From Ophiostoma sp. CBS 140.51 (Eukaryota > Ascomycota > Sordariomycetes > Ophiostomatales > Ophiostomataceae), in assembly GCA_029298735.1 (NCBI GenBank), contig JANSLP010000006.1, positions 124,001-188,000 on the forward strand: a DNA stretch of 64,000 bases, given 5' to 3'. This document shows positions 23,201 to 33,680 of the stretch, piece by piece. Each line of letters starts with the position of its first letter. Position 1 is the first letter of the stretch. The notes beneath the pieces are model-generated. The model saw nothing but the letters and a program-made list of their open reading frames with translations. It had not been told where the DNA came from and did no database searches. Position numbers and translations under genes: made by a program.

Positions 23201-25215
23201 AAGAAGACGAAAAAACCTGGTTCTTGCGTCGAGAACACCCTTCTGAACAGGACCCGATCCTCACTCCTCGTTGCTCCTTGATCTTTTTGCCACACAAACC
23301 CGGCAGCGTATCAAAAGAAAGGACTGGAAGGCAACCCGGAGAGGAGTGTCCACGAACGATAGATCACCGACTGGCCGCTTGATGCGAAAAGGCTAACCTA
23401 GACCCGGAATGTGCGTCGTAAAAGATGAGAAGATACACATCTGTGCATTGCGCCGGATTGTGCAGACGTCGATACTACGGTATGCTTGGACCCGAGCGCC
23501 ACGCCTTTCCCTTGGGCTTGGGGACGTCGAGTAAGTGTTTGAGTGTGGGCGTTTGAGACTTGCTTTGGAGGGAAAAGCAGGCGCTTCAGTGGCTGCATGA
23601 CGTCGGAGAAGATGGCGATCGCGGGCGTATTTTGGGGGTTGTGTTGGGGGTCACATAAATCTCTGTGCACAACACGCAAGCTTCGAGCCCCAACCGGAGG
23701 CAAAAAAGTCAAGCAGGTCTCGCTGTAAGACAATGAGAGAAATCTGACAGTCTCGACAGTGACACACGCCTGCCATGATAAGACTGTGGAGGGTCGAGAA
23801 AGGGGTTTGAGGTGCTGAGGTGAAAGAGGGTCTTCTTGGAGACACTCACAGCGATCGAACGGCTACTAGGCCAGGATGGCTGAAGATCTGCCTTTTCAAG
23901 AGCTATATTTGGAGACATCAAGGACATGATACTGCACATGTACAAACAATACTGGCAGGTGGGCTGGCAGCTTGCCTGGATTTTCACATGCATTCATCAG
24001 TTTGATAGTATCTGCCTCATCTCGTTCTATATTAACTGCAGGAAGCTCAACCTGCAAAAGCTCAGTTCTGCAGCTCAACAATCAACAAAAAAACCTGTTC
24101 CCCGTTGCACAGCATCCCGCAGATATGCAGGCATGGTGCAATTCGCCTTTCCCATGCATCTTTGTATGCAGAAAGGGCCAAGAAGCCGCTTTGTACAACC
24201 AGTGACGGAACAGGGGAGATAAGAGGATATCAAATAAAAATTAAATGAGGTGAACTTGGTGGATGGATTGTTGAGGTGAGAGCTTCTTGACCTCGTCACT
24301 GGTCGTGAGAATCGCCACTTTGACGATCATATTATCGTCACCCACCTCCAGGCTGTTAGTATGGCCCAAGCGCAGGAGTGGACAGACAGTGCCGGATGGG
24401 CTGGAGAAGCCTAGAGAAGAATGAAAAAGGCACTGTGGGCTGCGTCGTATTTTCTTCTTTGCCTCTTTCTTCTTATGGGCGGACGTCGTATCGTTCCAAC
24501 GGCAAGTGACAGATATCCACTGGAAGGCGTCCCCCCAGATCGAACACAGCACGGACGCGCTCCTGGCGACATTGCTTTTGCCAGAAATGGGATAGATCGT
24601 AGCACAGGCACGATATCCAATTCAGTGATATACACATACTCATAAAGGCATACTTCTTCAGTCAACGTGTGTTGAATTTTTGAGATAAAGTCTATGGAAC
24701 GCAAAAGTCAGAAAGCCACATGATATGGAAAGGGATATCGTTCAGGGAGAACGAAGGACAAGAGGCGTTTTTGTTTTTGTGAAAAGGGGAATGGCTAAAT
24801 GAAAGGGGGATCGAGAGGGAGGCAATGAGAAAAAAGTGAATTCTATTTGCGAGGGAGGACATGAATAGAGTAAAATGGTTTAAATGAAAAAAAATATGAA
24901 AAAGCGATTTGATGCTGGGCGCCGCCATCATGCCATCAGGTAGAAGCGAAGAATTGACAAATGAAAAAGAAGAAGAAATGGTAAGAAGAAAAATAGGAGT
25001 AGTAGAAGTGAAGAAAAAAGCAAACCGAGAAAACACACGAGATATGACAGCGAGATAATGCAACGAAGAAAAACAAAAAGCAGCCACCCTCTCCTTTTCA
25101 TTCCTTCCTCCTTCCGCAACCCTTCTTTCCTTTACCGCCACCACTGCGTTCCAATCCTGCTCTCTTAGCTCTCTCCCACTTTCCTTCAGCATGAAAATTC
25201 CCAGACCTGCAGCAT
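20214..25215. other. Five-kilobase stretch without a supportable gene
   Basis: It is bounded by the start of the Pro-rich gene (minus strand) and the 3' end of 6-phosphogluconolactonase (minus strand). Frames of up to 261 codons exist, but they overlap coding sequence or consist of Lys/Arg or Ser/Phe runs from strand bias (purine-rich + strand at 21060-21360 and 24820-25090). A small CTTTCCTT tandem tract lies near 22556-22580. No tRNA, rRNA or transposase remnant is recognised. Confidence 0.55.
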
Positions 25216-26040
25216 CTACAGGTTGTATCCCCGCTTGGGGAAGCTCACACCCTCGACGGCCGCGTTGTCCACAAACCAGCTGCACCGGTCGCCGGCACCC
25301 TCGTTGACCAGCGCACACGGCAGACCGCTGTCTTCGTCAAAGATCTGCTTCATGATGCCCTTCTTGCCACCGCCCGTCGCCACAAAGGCCACGCGCACGC
25401 TGTGCGTCACCACGGGCAACGTCAGCGTGATGCGACGCGGCGGCGGCTTGGGGCTGTCCTCAATGGGACTAACCCATGCGCTGGTCTCGCGCAGCAGCTC
25501 GTGGCCCGGGAATAGACTGCACGTGTGGCCGTCGGGACCGCAGCCGAGCAGCAGCAGGTCGAAAATGGGGAGGCGCACGCTGTCGCGGCTGGCAAACGAG
25601 GCGACGAGGACCTGCTCGTACTTGTCGGCAAGCTCTTGGGTGTCCTCGAGGACGGAGGTGTCGATGGGGTGCACGGTCGGTTGGCCCTGGCCCTCAGGGA
25701 TCTTGTCGAGCAGCTCAGTCTTGAGCAGGCCGTAGTTGGAGTCGGCGTGGTCGAGGGGCACGGCGCGCTCGTCGGCGAAGAAGATCTCCCACTTGTCAAA
25801 ACGGACGACATCGTCGTCACCACCCGCTGGTGATGATGCGGACTGGGCTTCTTGTGATGCGCCGGCGGAGAGCAGCAGCGCCTTGGCGAGTGTGGCGGGC
25901 AGGCTACCACCGGACACGGCCACCTTGAAGACGCCGTGGCGCGCAATGCCGGCGTTCTGGCACTGGATCACGTACGACCGCAGGGCAGGGGCCAGACTGG
26001 CCACGTCAGGGAACGAGTAGAGGTTGGTTTGTTTCCCCAT
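25216..26040 (-). CDS. 6-phosphogluconolactonase
   Basis: Hydrolyses 6-phosphoglucono-1,5-lactone to 6-phosphogluconate, the second step of the oxidative pentose phosphate pathway, in the cytosol. The single exon encodes 274 residues, normal for the Sol/DevB family. Family signatures are present in order: the N-terminal phosphate-binding loop FKVAVSGGSLPATLAKALL (residues about 38-56), then WEIFFADERAVPLDHADSNYG (about 88-108), and LLLLGCGPDGHTCSLFPGH (about 160-178), which carries the conserved GPDGHT. A cluster of basic residues and RRITLTLPVV follow, as expected. The start at 26040 gives MGKQTNLYSFPDV, a usual beginning for fungal members. No intron is needed. Confidence 0.95.
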   Translation of the reverse strand: MGKQTNLYSFPDVASLAPALRSYVIQCQNAGIARHGVFKVAVSGGSLPATLAKALLLSAGASQEAQSASSPAGGDDDVVRFDKWEIFFADERAVPLDHADSNYGLLKTELLDKIPEGQGQPTVHPIDTSVLEDTQELADKYEQVLVASFASRDSVRLPIFDLLLLGCGPDGHTCSLFPGHELLRETSAWVSPIEDSPKPPPRRITLTLPVVTHSVRVAFVATGGGKKGIMKQIFDEDSGLPCALVNEGAGDRCSWFVDNAAVEGVSFPKRGYNL

Positions 26041-28892
26041 GGTTGCTTTTGTTTTGTGTTTTATGTTTTGTGTGTTGTGTTTTGTGGGGGTTTAGCGGGG
26101 GTTGTTCGGTATGTTGAGGAAATGCGGGTTTTCTTTGCGCAGCTCTCTTCGTCCCAAGGTTTGTGTTGTGTTCTTGTAGGTTCGTTTGATCTCGTCCTGT
26201 TCAGTTGAGACTACCACGTCTGTTTCGTTTGTTAGTATTGAATTGGGTTCCTGTTGTTTTCTGGAAAAGAAACTGGGAACAATACGGGCGAAGGAAGGGA
26301 CAGGAGGGAATTGGGTGGGCAGCAAGTTGTTATGCAGGACCCCTCCCAATGTGAATGACCCCTTTCCTTTGCTCGTTCGCAAAACGTACTCCGTGCAATG
26401 TAGCAAATTTGTGGGCGAGATTTGCTGTCAAAAGAATGGCGCTCGGCGTCTCTGCACTCGGGAGATCAAGAAGAGAGGGGGTATGCGGTATGCGGTGCGT
26501 TTGGTATGCGAGAGAGATGACGGGCGGGTGACGAAACGAGAGAATATATGGCGAGAGTGACGTGAGGGCGATAGGCGAGCGGGAGAAAAGGTGTTAATAG
26601 CAATGAAAGGACCGGTCAAACGTAAAGGGTCGTAGACAACTGAGAATGGAACTCGTACGCCTGATATCAAGATCGGTCGATTGTCTCGGATTGCGGAAGA
26701 GTTGTGCTGGCTCGCCTTTTTTTCTGTGACAAGGAACGAGGGGGCAAGGCCAGCTAAAAAAGAAGGTTGATCGTCTACTTGGCAGAAACAGCAGCCAGCC
26801 AGCCAGCGTAAGGCCGATCAATCAAGGGTGTTGAATTTTATGAGGCAACGGGCGCCCGCTAAAAGAAGAGAGGAGATAAGAGGTGGCGGTGGAGCTTGCG
26901 CTGGACAGTGATTGGCACCTGGAAGGTTCTAGGAAGGCCAGAGGCGCGAAGGGGTGCAATAAAATTAGAGAAAAATCGTGGGATTGTATTTTTGCGTGAA
27001 GCTGTTCAAATTGGAGTTGTTGATAGTTGACAAAGGGAAGGGGGAGAAGGAGAGAAGGAGAAAAGGAGAGGAAAAACTGATCAAGGAAAGTGCCAGAACC
27101 ATAAAAAGAGGGGACCTAAACCGTCTGTGAAAGGCGGTATGGAAAACGTGGATGGGGAAGGAGGGGTGGTTCAGGGTGGTTTTTCGTGGAGGGGAAGGAG
27201 CGAAGGACCATTGCGACCGTTGCTGCTTTTTTAACTGTTGGTGGTGCGCCTGTGCCGTGGGAGCTAACAAACGGCTTCTTTCACACCTCTACGACGGACT
27301 TGCGCCCGATAGCACCTGAAAACTGGTTTCTGGGGTCTGTAGGATCTTGAAAGGGCTGCAAGAGGCGATGCAGAAGATAATCCCCATCATGCTGAGCCTC
27401 AATGGACTGTTTTTACGTCAATCTCGATGAGAGGTAATCCGGCCTCTTTGCTCTTTCCTGCCCGGTACGAACAGTGCTCGCGGTGCGGCGAAGGGGGAAG
27501 GAGCGAGTACCGGACGGTGCCAAAGGCGACGAAAACGGGGCAAGAACGGACGAAGCTGGAAGGTACATAGAAATGGACATTGAATAGGAAAGAGCGCGAC
27601 TCGCTCTTTCCCTCCTTCCGCAGATTAGCTTCACCGAGATAGTGAGATCCATTATGCGTATCTGTACGCGGGAATTCTACTTGCAGGTACGTAAACCTCG
27701 CCGTACCGTGTACAAGCCAAAGAGCCAACAGGGCAGACGGGTTTATCTACGGACAAGATCAATCGTGACTGACGTCTGTCTGTCCAGGAGGGATCCGGCT
27801 GGCTAGTTCTCAATCAGCAATAGCGGTTGGCTCGTAGTCGCCGTCCCTGTCTGTCAGGCAGTTACACGTTTCCTCGGTCAGGGCCAGTCGCTCCTGCCTG
27901 GCAGGTCAAACAATCCCTGAGGTGCAGAGCGCAGATGAGGAAGCAACGATGCAGGCCGTTGCAACTGTGATGTAAGAGCCGTGAGACGGAACCAAAAATG
28001 AATATCCAAATCTTATGGCCAGAACAATTCCTTTGTTGAAAACAGCAGGGTCAAAGACCGTTTGCATGCTCAGCTTCAGCCTCTCAGGGTCGACCTTTTT
28101 TCTTTGTTTTGTGCAAAACACCGCCCCAGCGCTCGGTCCATTGCGTCATCGCTTATCCTTCAATTCTCTTCAAGGTCTTAGGGCAGTAGGAAGAGGCCCT
28201 GCAAAAATGCCCATTTCGTTTGCCCCTTCTCTGATAACGCGGAACGCTGCGGCAATTGCGATAGCGACCGCCGACTCCTCGCAAATCCGCCAGGCGCCGG
28301 CAGAGCCGCCCCGGAAGGCGGTTTTTTTTCTCTCTCTTCTCTTTTGCCCACCGTCGCCACGGCCCATCGACGTCAGATATGTCATTGTCAAACCAGTCTC
28401 TCCCTGTATTATGTGAGACAGCCCTGGGAGTAACCTTGGCGGCTTCTCCCAATGAATTTGCTTAGACATTGGCTTCCGCGTTTTTGACAAAGCTCAAGAG
28501 TGGCGAGCGAGACGGCCCAGAGACTTGGTTTGGGAAGTTTACTGGTCTTTTTACATTTAGCAGGCCAGGGCCTCGGGACGAGATCTGATCGATTTGAATA
28601 ATCTCATAAATCCACAGAAACTCGCTCATCCCTGTGGTTGTGACAGTAATTGGGATGAAGATAGGCGCAGATGCCGTGGTTGTCTCTTTTAAGTAAAAAG
28701 GCAGGCACGCTCTTGTCCAGTGTGTTTGCGTGTCAAAATCAACCTGACTTCACCGTGGCAAGTGGGGCGCAAGCAGAAAACGTGGACAATAAAAAGATGA
28801 GACGAACAAAAGGAATCAAAGTGATCTAGATGATAACCAGTTAGTAAAAAAAAAAAATAACAAAAAGGAAATCGACAGGTTCATAAATAAAA
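26041..28892. other. Upstream region of 6-phosphogluconolactonase
   Basis: It holds the promoter side of the minus-strand lactonase gene and then about 2 kb in which I find no coding domain on either strand. A purine-rich + strand tract occurs at 27020-27200. Poly-A runs near 28836-28870 precede the tRNA; on the minus strand these are the T-rich sequence downstream of it. Confidence 0.55.
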
Positions 28893-28980
28893 GGTCCATG
28901 CCGGACTCGAACCGGCGTTCCTGGAATGAAAGCCGTGAAGAAATCAAAATCCAGTGTCCTAACCACTAGACTAATGGACC
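28893..28980 (-). tRNA. tRNA-Gln (anticodon UUG) with a 17-nt intron
   Basis: On the minus strand the 88-nt gene folds as a standard tRNA. There is a 7-bp acceptor stem (GGTCCAT with ATGGACC), a D arm containing AGTGGTTA, an anticodon stem CTGGA/TCCAG and a T arm GCCGG-TTCGAGT-CCGGC. The seven-base loop reads TTTTGA then T, giving anticodon TTG (28945-28947). A 17-nt intron at 28927-28943 sits one base 3' of the anticodon, the canonical nuclear position. The mature molecule would be 71 nt plus CCA. A TTTT run follows directly on the minus strand, as a pol III terminator. The GGTCC start and loop agree with glutamine rather than glutamate. Confidence 0.92.
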
Positions 28981-29534
28981 TATCACGTTTTTTCCAGAGG
29001 GCCCATTAACAGTGCTTATACAGTATGCTGAACTAGCGCCCCGATAAGGGCCTTTTTGGGACCAGCAAACCACCCAACACGCATTTTTACCCAACCAGAC
29101 TCTTCTTCTACTGCAAAACATTTAGGAGTCTTCTTTTCAATTCTCCATTGCATTCTTTTATTTACCGGACATGACGATGACGGATGGGGGTCATGAGAAT
29201 GAGGATCAGAGTGCCCACAGTGTTAAAGCGCGGCCGCCTCTAGTGGGGACAAAGGCGCAAATGCCGGGACGTCTAGGGCGGTTTGGGGCGGTTTGGGGAA
29301 GTTGCGACTCGCGAAACTATGCAGTGGAGGGGCAGCATTTGCGGCGCACTGGACTCCGTAGTCGCTATGAGCCATTTGCGATCTTTCTCACACATTTGCG
29401 ACTTGGCAGACAACGTCAAACTTGTCAAACCTGTCAAACAATACGAGTCACACCTTACACCTCACATTCCTTTTCCACATTGACCACACTCTCCTTCACG
29501 CAAACACCTTCGTTTGCGTCCACTCACTCACAGC
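28981..29534. promoter_or_regulatory. Promoter region between tRNA-Gln and the PHO13-type phosphatase
   Basis: The tRNA and the phosphatase diverge from here. There are short direct repeats: GGGCGGTTTGG twice near 29277-29298, CATTTGCGA twice near 29371-29401, and GTCAAAC three times near 29414-29440. The frame that overlaps the phosphatase start shows no domain. A C/T-rich leader (29470-29530) precedes the ATG. Confidence 0.5.
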
Positions 29535-30690
29535 ATGGCTGGTCCCAAGTTCCTGAGCGGCGACTCGTCCGCCATCAACGAGTTCCTCGACAAGTTTGAC
29601 GTAAGCGGCCGTACATACACGAAATACAGCCCTTCTTGATCAGAACTAACATGCATAGACATTCCTTATTGACTGTGATGGTACGGACCTCGAGCATATG
29701 TCATATCTTCCGTGAAGGGTGCATACTTACCAAACATACAGGTGTATTATGGTCTGGCGATCATGTCTTTGATGGCATCCCAGAAACGATCCAGCTGCTC
29801 CACAATAAGGGTACGTACTTCACCGAGGGTTTATGTTGATATATGGCCTCGTCGTGTTGACATGTGTTCTCCCTGCAGGCAAGCGCACAGTCTTTGTGAC
29901 AAACAATTCGACAAAGTCGCGCAAGGAGTACCACGCCAAGCTGTCCTCCAAGGGCATCCCGTGCCAGATTGAGGACATCTTTGGCTCCTCGTACTCGGCC
30001 GCCATTTACATCTCGCGTATTCTCAAGCTCCAGGCACCCCGCAATAAGGTCTTTGTCCTGGGCGAGGCCGGCATCGAGGCTGAGCTCGAGAGCGAAGGCA
30101 TTCCTTACATTGGCGGCACCGACCCGGCCTACCGCAAGCTCGGCATGGACCCTGAGGACTTTGTCGGCATCGCTGACGGCTCCGCTCTCGACTCTGACGT
30201 TGGCGTCGTCCTCGCCGGCCTCGACTTCCACGTCAACTACTACAAGCTCGCCCACGCCCACGGCTATCTGAGGGGCAACCACGTCAAGGGCGATGACGCA
30301 CAGAAGAAGGAGGGCAAGGCCGTGTTCCTGGCCACGAACCTCGACAGCACGCTGCCCATGTACCACAGCTTCTTCCCCGGTGCAGGCTCTGCATCTGTCG
30401 TCGCTCTGTCCAACATGACTGGTGAGCAACCGTTAGCTCTCGGCAAGCCCAGCCAGGCCATGATGGACGCCGTCGAGGGCAAGTTCCAGCTCGACCGCTC
30501 GCGAACCTGCATGATTGGCGACCGCCTCAACACGGACATTCAGTTTGGTATTGAGGGCCACCTGGGCGGCACGCTGGCCGTGCTGACGGGTGTGAACAAG
30601 AAGGAGGACTGGGAGAAGGCCGATGCTGTGGCCGTGCCGGCGTACTATGTCAACGGTCTCAGTGACCTGCGCGGTCCGTCGAGCAATTAG
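29535..30690 (+). CDS. HAD-family 4-nitrophenylphosphatase / phosphoglycolate phosphatase (PHO13 type)
   Basis: A cytosolic HAD hydrolase of the PGP/PHO13 group, known to clear 2-phosphoglycolate and related by-products of glycolysis. Four exons, 29535-29600, 29659-29680, 29742-29810 and 29879-30690, encode 322 residues, close to the usual 310-320. HAD motif I is TFLIDCDGVLW, with the nucleophile Asp at residue 27, and is split by intron 2 after the Asp-Cys-Asp. Motif II is VFVTNNSTKS, motif III is the Lys in LGKPS, and motif IV is MIGDRLNTDIQFG. The C2-type cap lies between, with GLDFHVNYYKLAHA typical of the group. Exon 2 has only 22 nt. The introns are 58-68 nt with GTACGK or GTAAGC donors. 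The ending DLRGPSSN is short and ordinary. Confidence 0.95.
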
Positions 30691-31346
30691 GTACACCGTT
30701 AATAGTGAGTCAAAGGGAGGAATCAGGTAAAATATTAGAACCTGCCTTCAGTTGAGTTTACAGGTTTTTGTCATGGTTTTCGTAAAAGCGCGTACAGAGC
30801 GTGTTTCTGAATAGATATTAAAACAAGATACATTAAACATTTGGAATGTAGCTACAAGTTGGGAGTCATTTTGCTTTAGTATTATTGTTTTTTAAAGAAA
30901 AGAAAATAAAAGACATGAAATTTACACAAACAATACAGTACAACTCTCGAGATATATATTGCTTATATTGTCAATCAATAATATAACAAAGAATAAAAAG
31001 GTAGACAGTAAAATGTGGTGACAATGGAAGGGGCGATGTTCTAGCTGTGTAGTGGCAGGCGTGGCCGGCTAAGGCGTTGATGCAGCTTAAAAATATTTCT
31101 GCCTGTCAAAAAATTTAGGCGCAAAATCTGAACATCCTCAGAATTACCCCTTACGAACGACTAACAGTGAAAGATCAAGCACGCACTTCTTGCCCTTCAG
31201 GAAACTGTTCAGTTTAATTCATACACAATCTTTTGCGACGAATAGAGAACCCGAGGAGCTAACGACATACCGCCTGTAGTGTTGGCCACTCTCTTGACAT
31301 CACAACAACCCCTCTTTGATATCTTTTATTCACTGCCTTCACAGCT
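30691..31346. other. Intergenic, AT-rich in the first 350 bp
   Basis: The 3' region of the phosphatase is AT-rich (about 30770-31030, with A and T runs and many stops in each frame). The rest is the promoter of the SET-domain gene, ending in a C/T-rich leader before the ATG at 31347. Nothing else is recognised. Confidence 0.6.
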
Positions 31347-33236
31347 ATGGCCAACTCGACTGCTGCCAGTTGGCCACCTGCTGGCTCTCGAGCTGCCAGC
31401 CTGCTGGAAAAGCGTCAGGAATTGGCCGACAAGCTGGCCGAGAGCTCTTATGATATCCTCCTCTACCTGCACCGTGCCGCTATCTATGCCGACTTGGCTT
31501 ACCCAGACCTGGCAGCAGGTGATGCATACCGTGCGCTTCTCTTGACCGATGAGATCAGCGATGAGAGCTTCGAGTACCACGATCAAACGCATGAGGCTAT
31601 GTCGCCATATGTGTCGGGCGAGAAGGCTTTGCCCGATTTTCTCCAAAAAGGAGCAGCAAAAGACCTGGCGTCTGGAGTGGCAGAGCTGTCCATCTCATCG
31701 GACTTGGACGAAACAGCAGAGCTGGAAGCCTGTCGGAAGCTGGCGTCTACGGCGGCCATTCGCTGCTACCAAATCCTGTCTCTCAACCTGTTGCTTTGCG
31801 GCTGTCTGCGCAGTGCATACACTTTCTGTGAGCGTGGTCTGGCAGCAGGTCCTGAGGATAAAGACTTGCAGCAGACCAAGGCCCTCATCGACACAGCCGC
31901 CCGCAAACGGTATGGCAAAGCCGATGATGCCTCGTTCGAGTACAACCCGACGGACCTACCTGACCGCGGCCTGGTGCGCCGTGAAGTGTATCCCTGGAAC
32001 ACTTATGAGCCAGACCGCTTCTCGGCGGAGTCGCTTGCTTTCCTCAACGACGAGCTCTCGCGGGCGGCGCCCAAGTGCGAAGTACGAGCGACAGAGCTGC
32101 CAATCCTGACCGAGAAGGACGACGAGGACAAGAATGCTGCGAGTGGCGAGATTCCGACATGCTGGCAGCTGGGCGTCTTTGCCAAGGAAGCCATTGCGGC
32201 CGGCGAGGCCGTGCTGAAAGAGTACTCGCTGCTGACGGCCAACAACCGCCTCAAGGAGTCAGCATGCGATGCTTGCGGTACAGAACTGCCTACTCTGGCC
32301 GAGGTTGGCAAGAAGAAGAAGAAAAGCGGCAGATCGGCAAGAGGCGACGCCAACAATGATGGAGGCGAGCTTGTTGCTGCACCTGTCGCCTGCCCCGACT
32401 GCTATGATACCGTCTTTTGTGACGAGTTCTGCTTTGAGCAGGCACAGGAGAAATACCACCCGGCTGTGTGCGAGACCGACGTCGACTCCATCGCCAAGGA
32501 CCCGGAAGACGCCCGCGACGCCGACGATGCTCTCTACGTGCTGCTGCTGGCGCGCCTCTTGGCCATGGCTACGCACCAGGAAGCTCACCCGCTCGAGGTG
32601 GACGAGATCAAGTACATCTGGGGTGACTTTGTGCCCCCTCAGGTGAACGCTGGAGCTGGCTCCGACGCCAATGTTGACGACGACACCTCTGTATCGCCAT
32701 CTTCACCACATGTGGTCGCCATGGCTGGTGGTGGTGGTATCCCTCCAGCTGCCTGGTCGCTGCCCTTTAGCTTCGAGGCCAACATTGCCACGCCGCTGCA
32801 CATTCTCGAGAAGATGGACCTGGACGTCTTTGCCGACCTTGCTCACTACGACGTGTGGGTGCTCAACTCGTGCTACAGCAAGTTCCGCGGCACGGCCTCG
32901 GCACGCAAGAGCCGGCGTGATGGACGACCCGATGTGGCCGCTGTGCACCCGCTGTGGTGCCTGGCAAACCACGACTGTGATCCCAATGTGACTTGGGAAT
33001 GGGGCGGACGCATGGTGCTGTGGGCACGGGAAGAGCGTGTCAAGTTGGATCCCAACAGCACCGAGAAGCATCCCGGCGGCATCGAGGCTGGTCACGAGAT
33101 CCTGAACCACTACTGTGATGTAGACTTGCCTGTGCAGCTGCGGAGGGAGTGGGCAAGTGGCAGTCTGGGTGGTGCCTGCATGTGCCAGCGGTGCCGAGAC
33201 GAGGCGGCAGCAGAGGCAAATAAGGCAAAGGAGTAG
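31347..33236 (+). CDS. SET and MYND-type zinc-finger protein (SMYD-like)
   Basis: A single exon of 629 residues, probably a protein lysine methyltransferase of the SMYD kind or a close relative. The N-terminal 180 residues include TPR-like helices (YLHRAAIYADLAYPDLAAGD, then LLCGCLRSAYTFCERGL). A split SET domain starts near residue 270 (GVFAKEAIAAGEAVLKEYSL). It is interrupted by a MYND-like zinc site at about 307-375 (CDACGTEL, CPDCYDTVFCDEFC, then H and C) with a Lys-rich insertion. It resumes with HPLWCLANHDCDPNVTWEW (about 533-551), the NHxCxPN signature, and GHEILNHYCDVD. A Cys cluster at the end (CMCQRCRDE) matches the post-SET zinc site. The substrate is not predictable. Its 3' end converges on pacC. 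Confidence 0.9.
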   Translation: MANSTAASWPPAGSRAASLLEKRQELADKLAESSYDILLYLHRAAIYADLAYPDLAAGDAYRALLLTDEISDESFEYHDQTHEAMSPYVSGEKALPDFLQKGAAKDLASGVAELSISSDLDETAELEACRKLASTAAIRCYQILSLNLLLCGCLRSAYTFCERGLAAGPEDKDLQQTKALIDTAARKRYGKADDASFEYNPTDLPDRGLVRREVYPWNTYEPDRFSAESLAFLNDELSRAAPKCEVRATELPILTEKDDEDKNAASGEIPTCWQLGVFAKEAIAAGEAVLKEYSLLTANNRLKESACDACGTELPTLAEVGKKKKKSGRSARGDANNDGGELVAAPVACPDCYDTVFCDEFCFEQAQEKYHPAVCETDVDSIAKDPEDARDADDALYVLLLARLLAMATHQEAHPLEVDEIKYIWGDFVPPQVNAGAGSDANVDDDTSVSPSSPHVVAMAGGGGIPPAAWSLPFSFEANIATPLHILEKMDLDVFADLAHYDVWVLNSCYSKFRGTASARKSRRDGRPDVAAVHPLWCLANHDCDPNVTWEWGGRMVLWAREERVKLDPNSTEKHPGGIEAGHEILNHYCDVDLPVQLRREWASGSLGGACMCQRCRDEAAAEANKAKE

Positions 33237-33680
33237 ACATAAAATCATAAGAATGGTAGATATATGTCACTTAAAAGCATGAAGAAAAGAGAGAGTGATA
33301 TTTTTCAACAAATAGATTTTTTTATGAATGCTATGGGATATATGAAGTTTGCTTTCATGCAGATTTTTCTCAGAAAGTAGATTGAAATGTCACTTTGTCC
33401 CCCTGTTGAGATAAACACCTTTGTACCGGAATAAACCCCAACCAAAAATCAACAACCAAAATGGGGGGATATAAGAAGAGTAGAGGATGAAGGAAAGAAA
33501 AAAAAAAGAAAAAGCATGATTGAAAAAACAAAAGCAACCTATGAAGAAGTGTCCTTATAAACATCAAAAGAGAAAATTGTAGAGATAGGACCGAGAAATA
33601 CCAGAACACCGAAATGAGACAAAATACAAAAACGTGGTTCACATCACGACGTAGACATCACACTCCCGACGACACCGTTT
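33237..33680. other. Convergent 3' region between the SET/MYND gene and pacC
   Basis: AT-rich sequence with long A runs (for example near 33480-33540) holding the 3' ends of two converging genes. No gene or RNA is seen. Confidence 0.6.

Noticed and set aside
29171..29599. 142-codon + strand frame overlapping the phosphatase start
   Set aside because: Different frame from the phosphatase, no domain, and it covers the expected promoter and leader.
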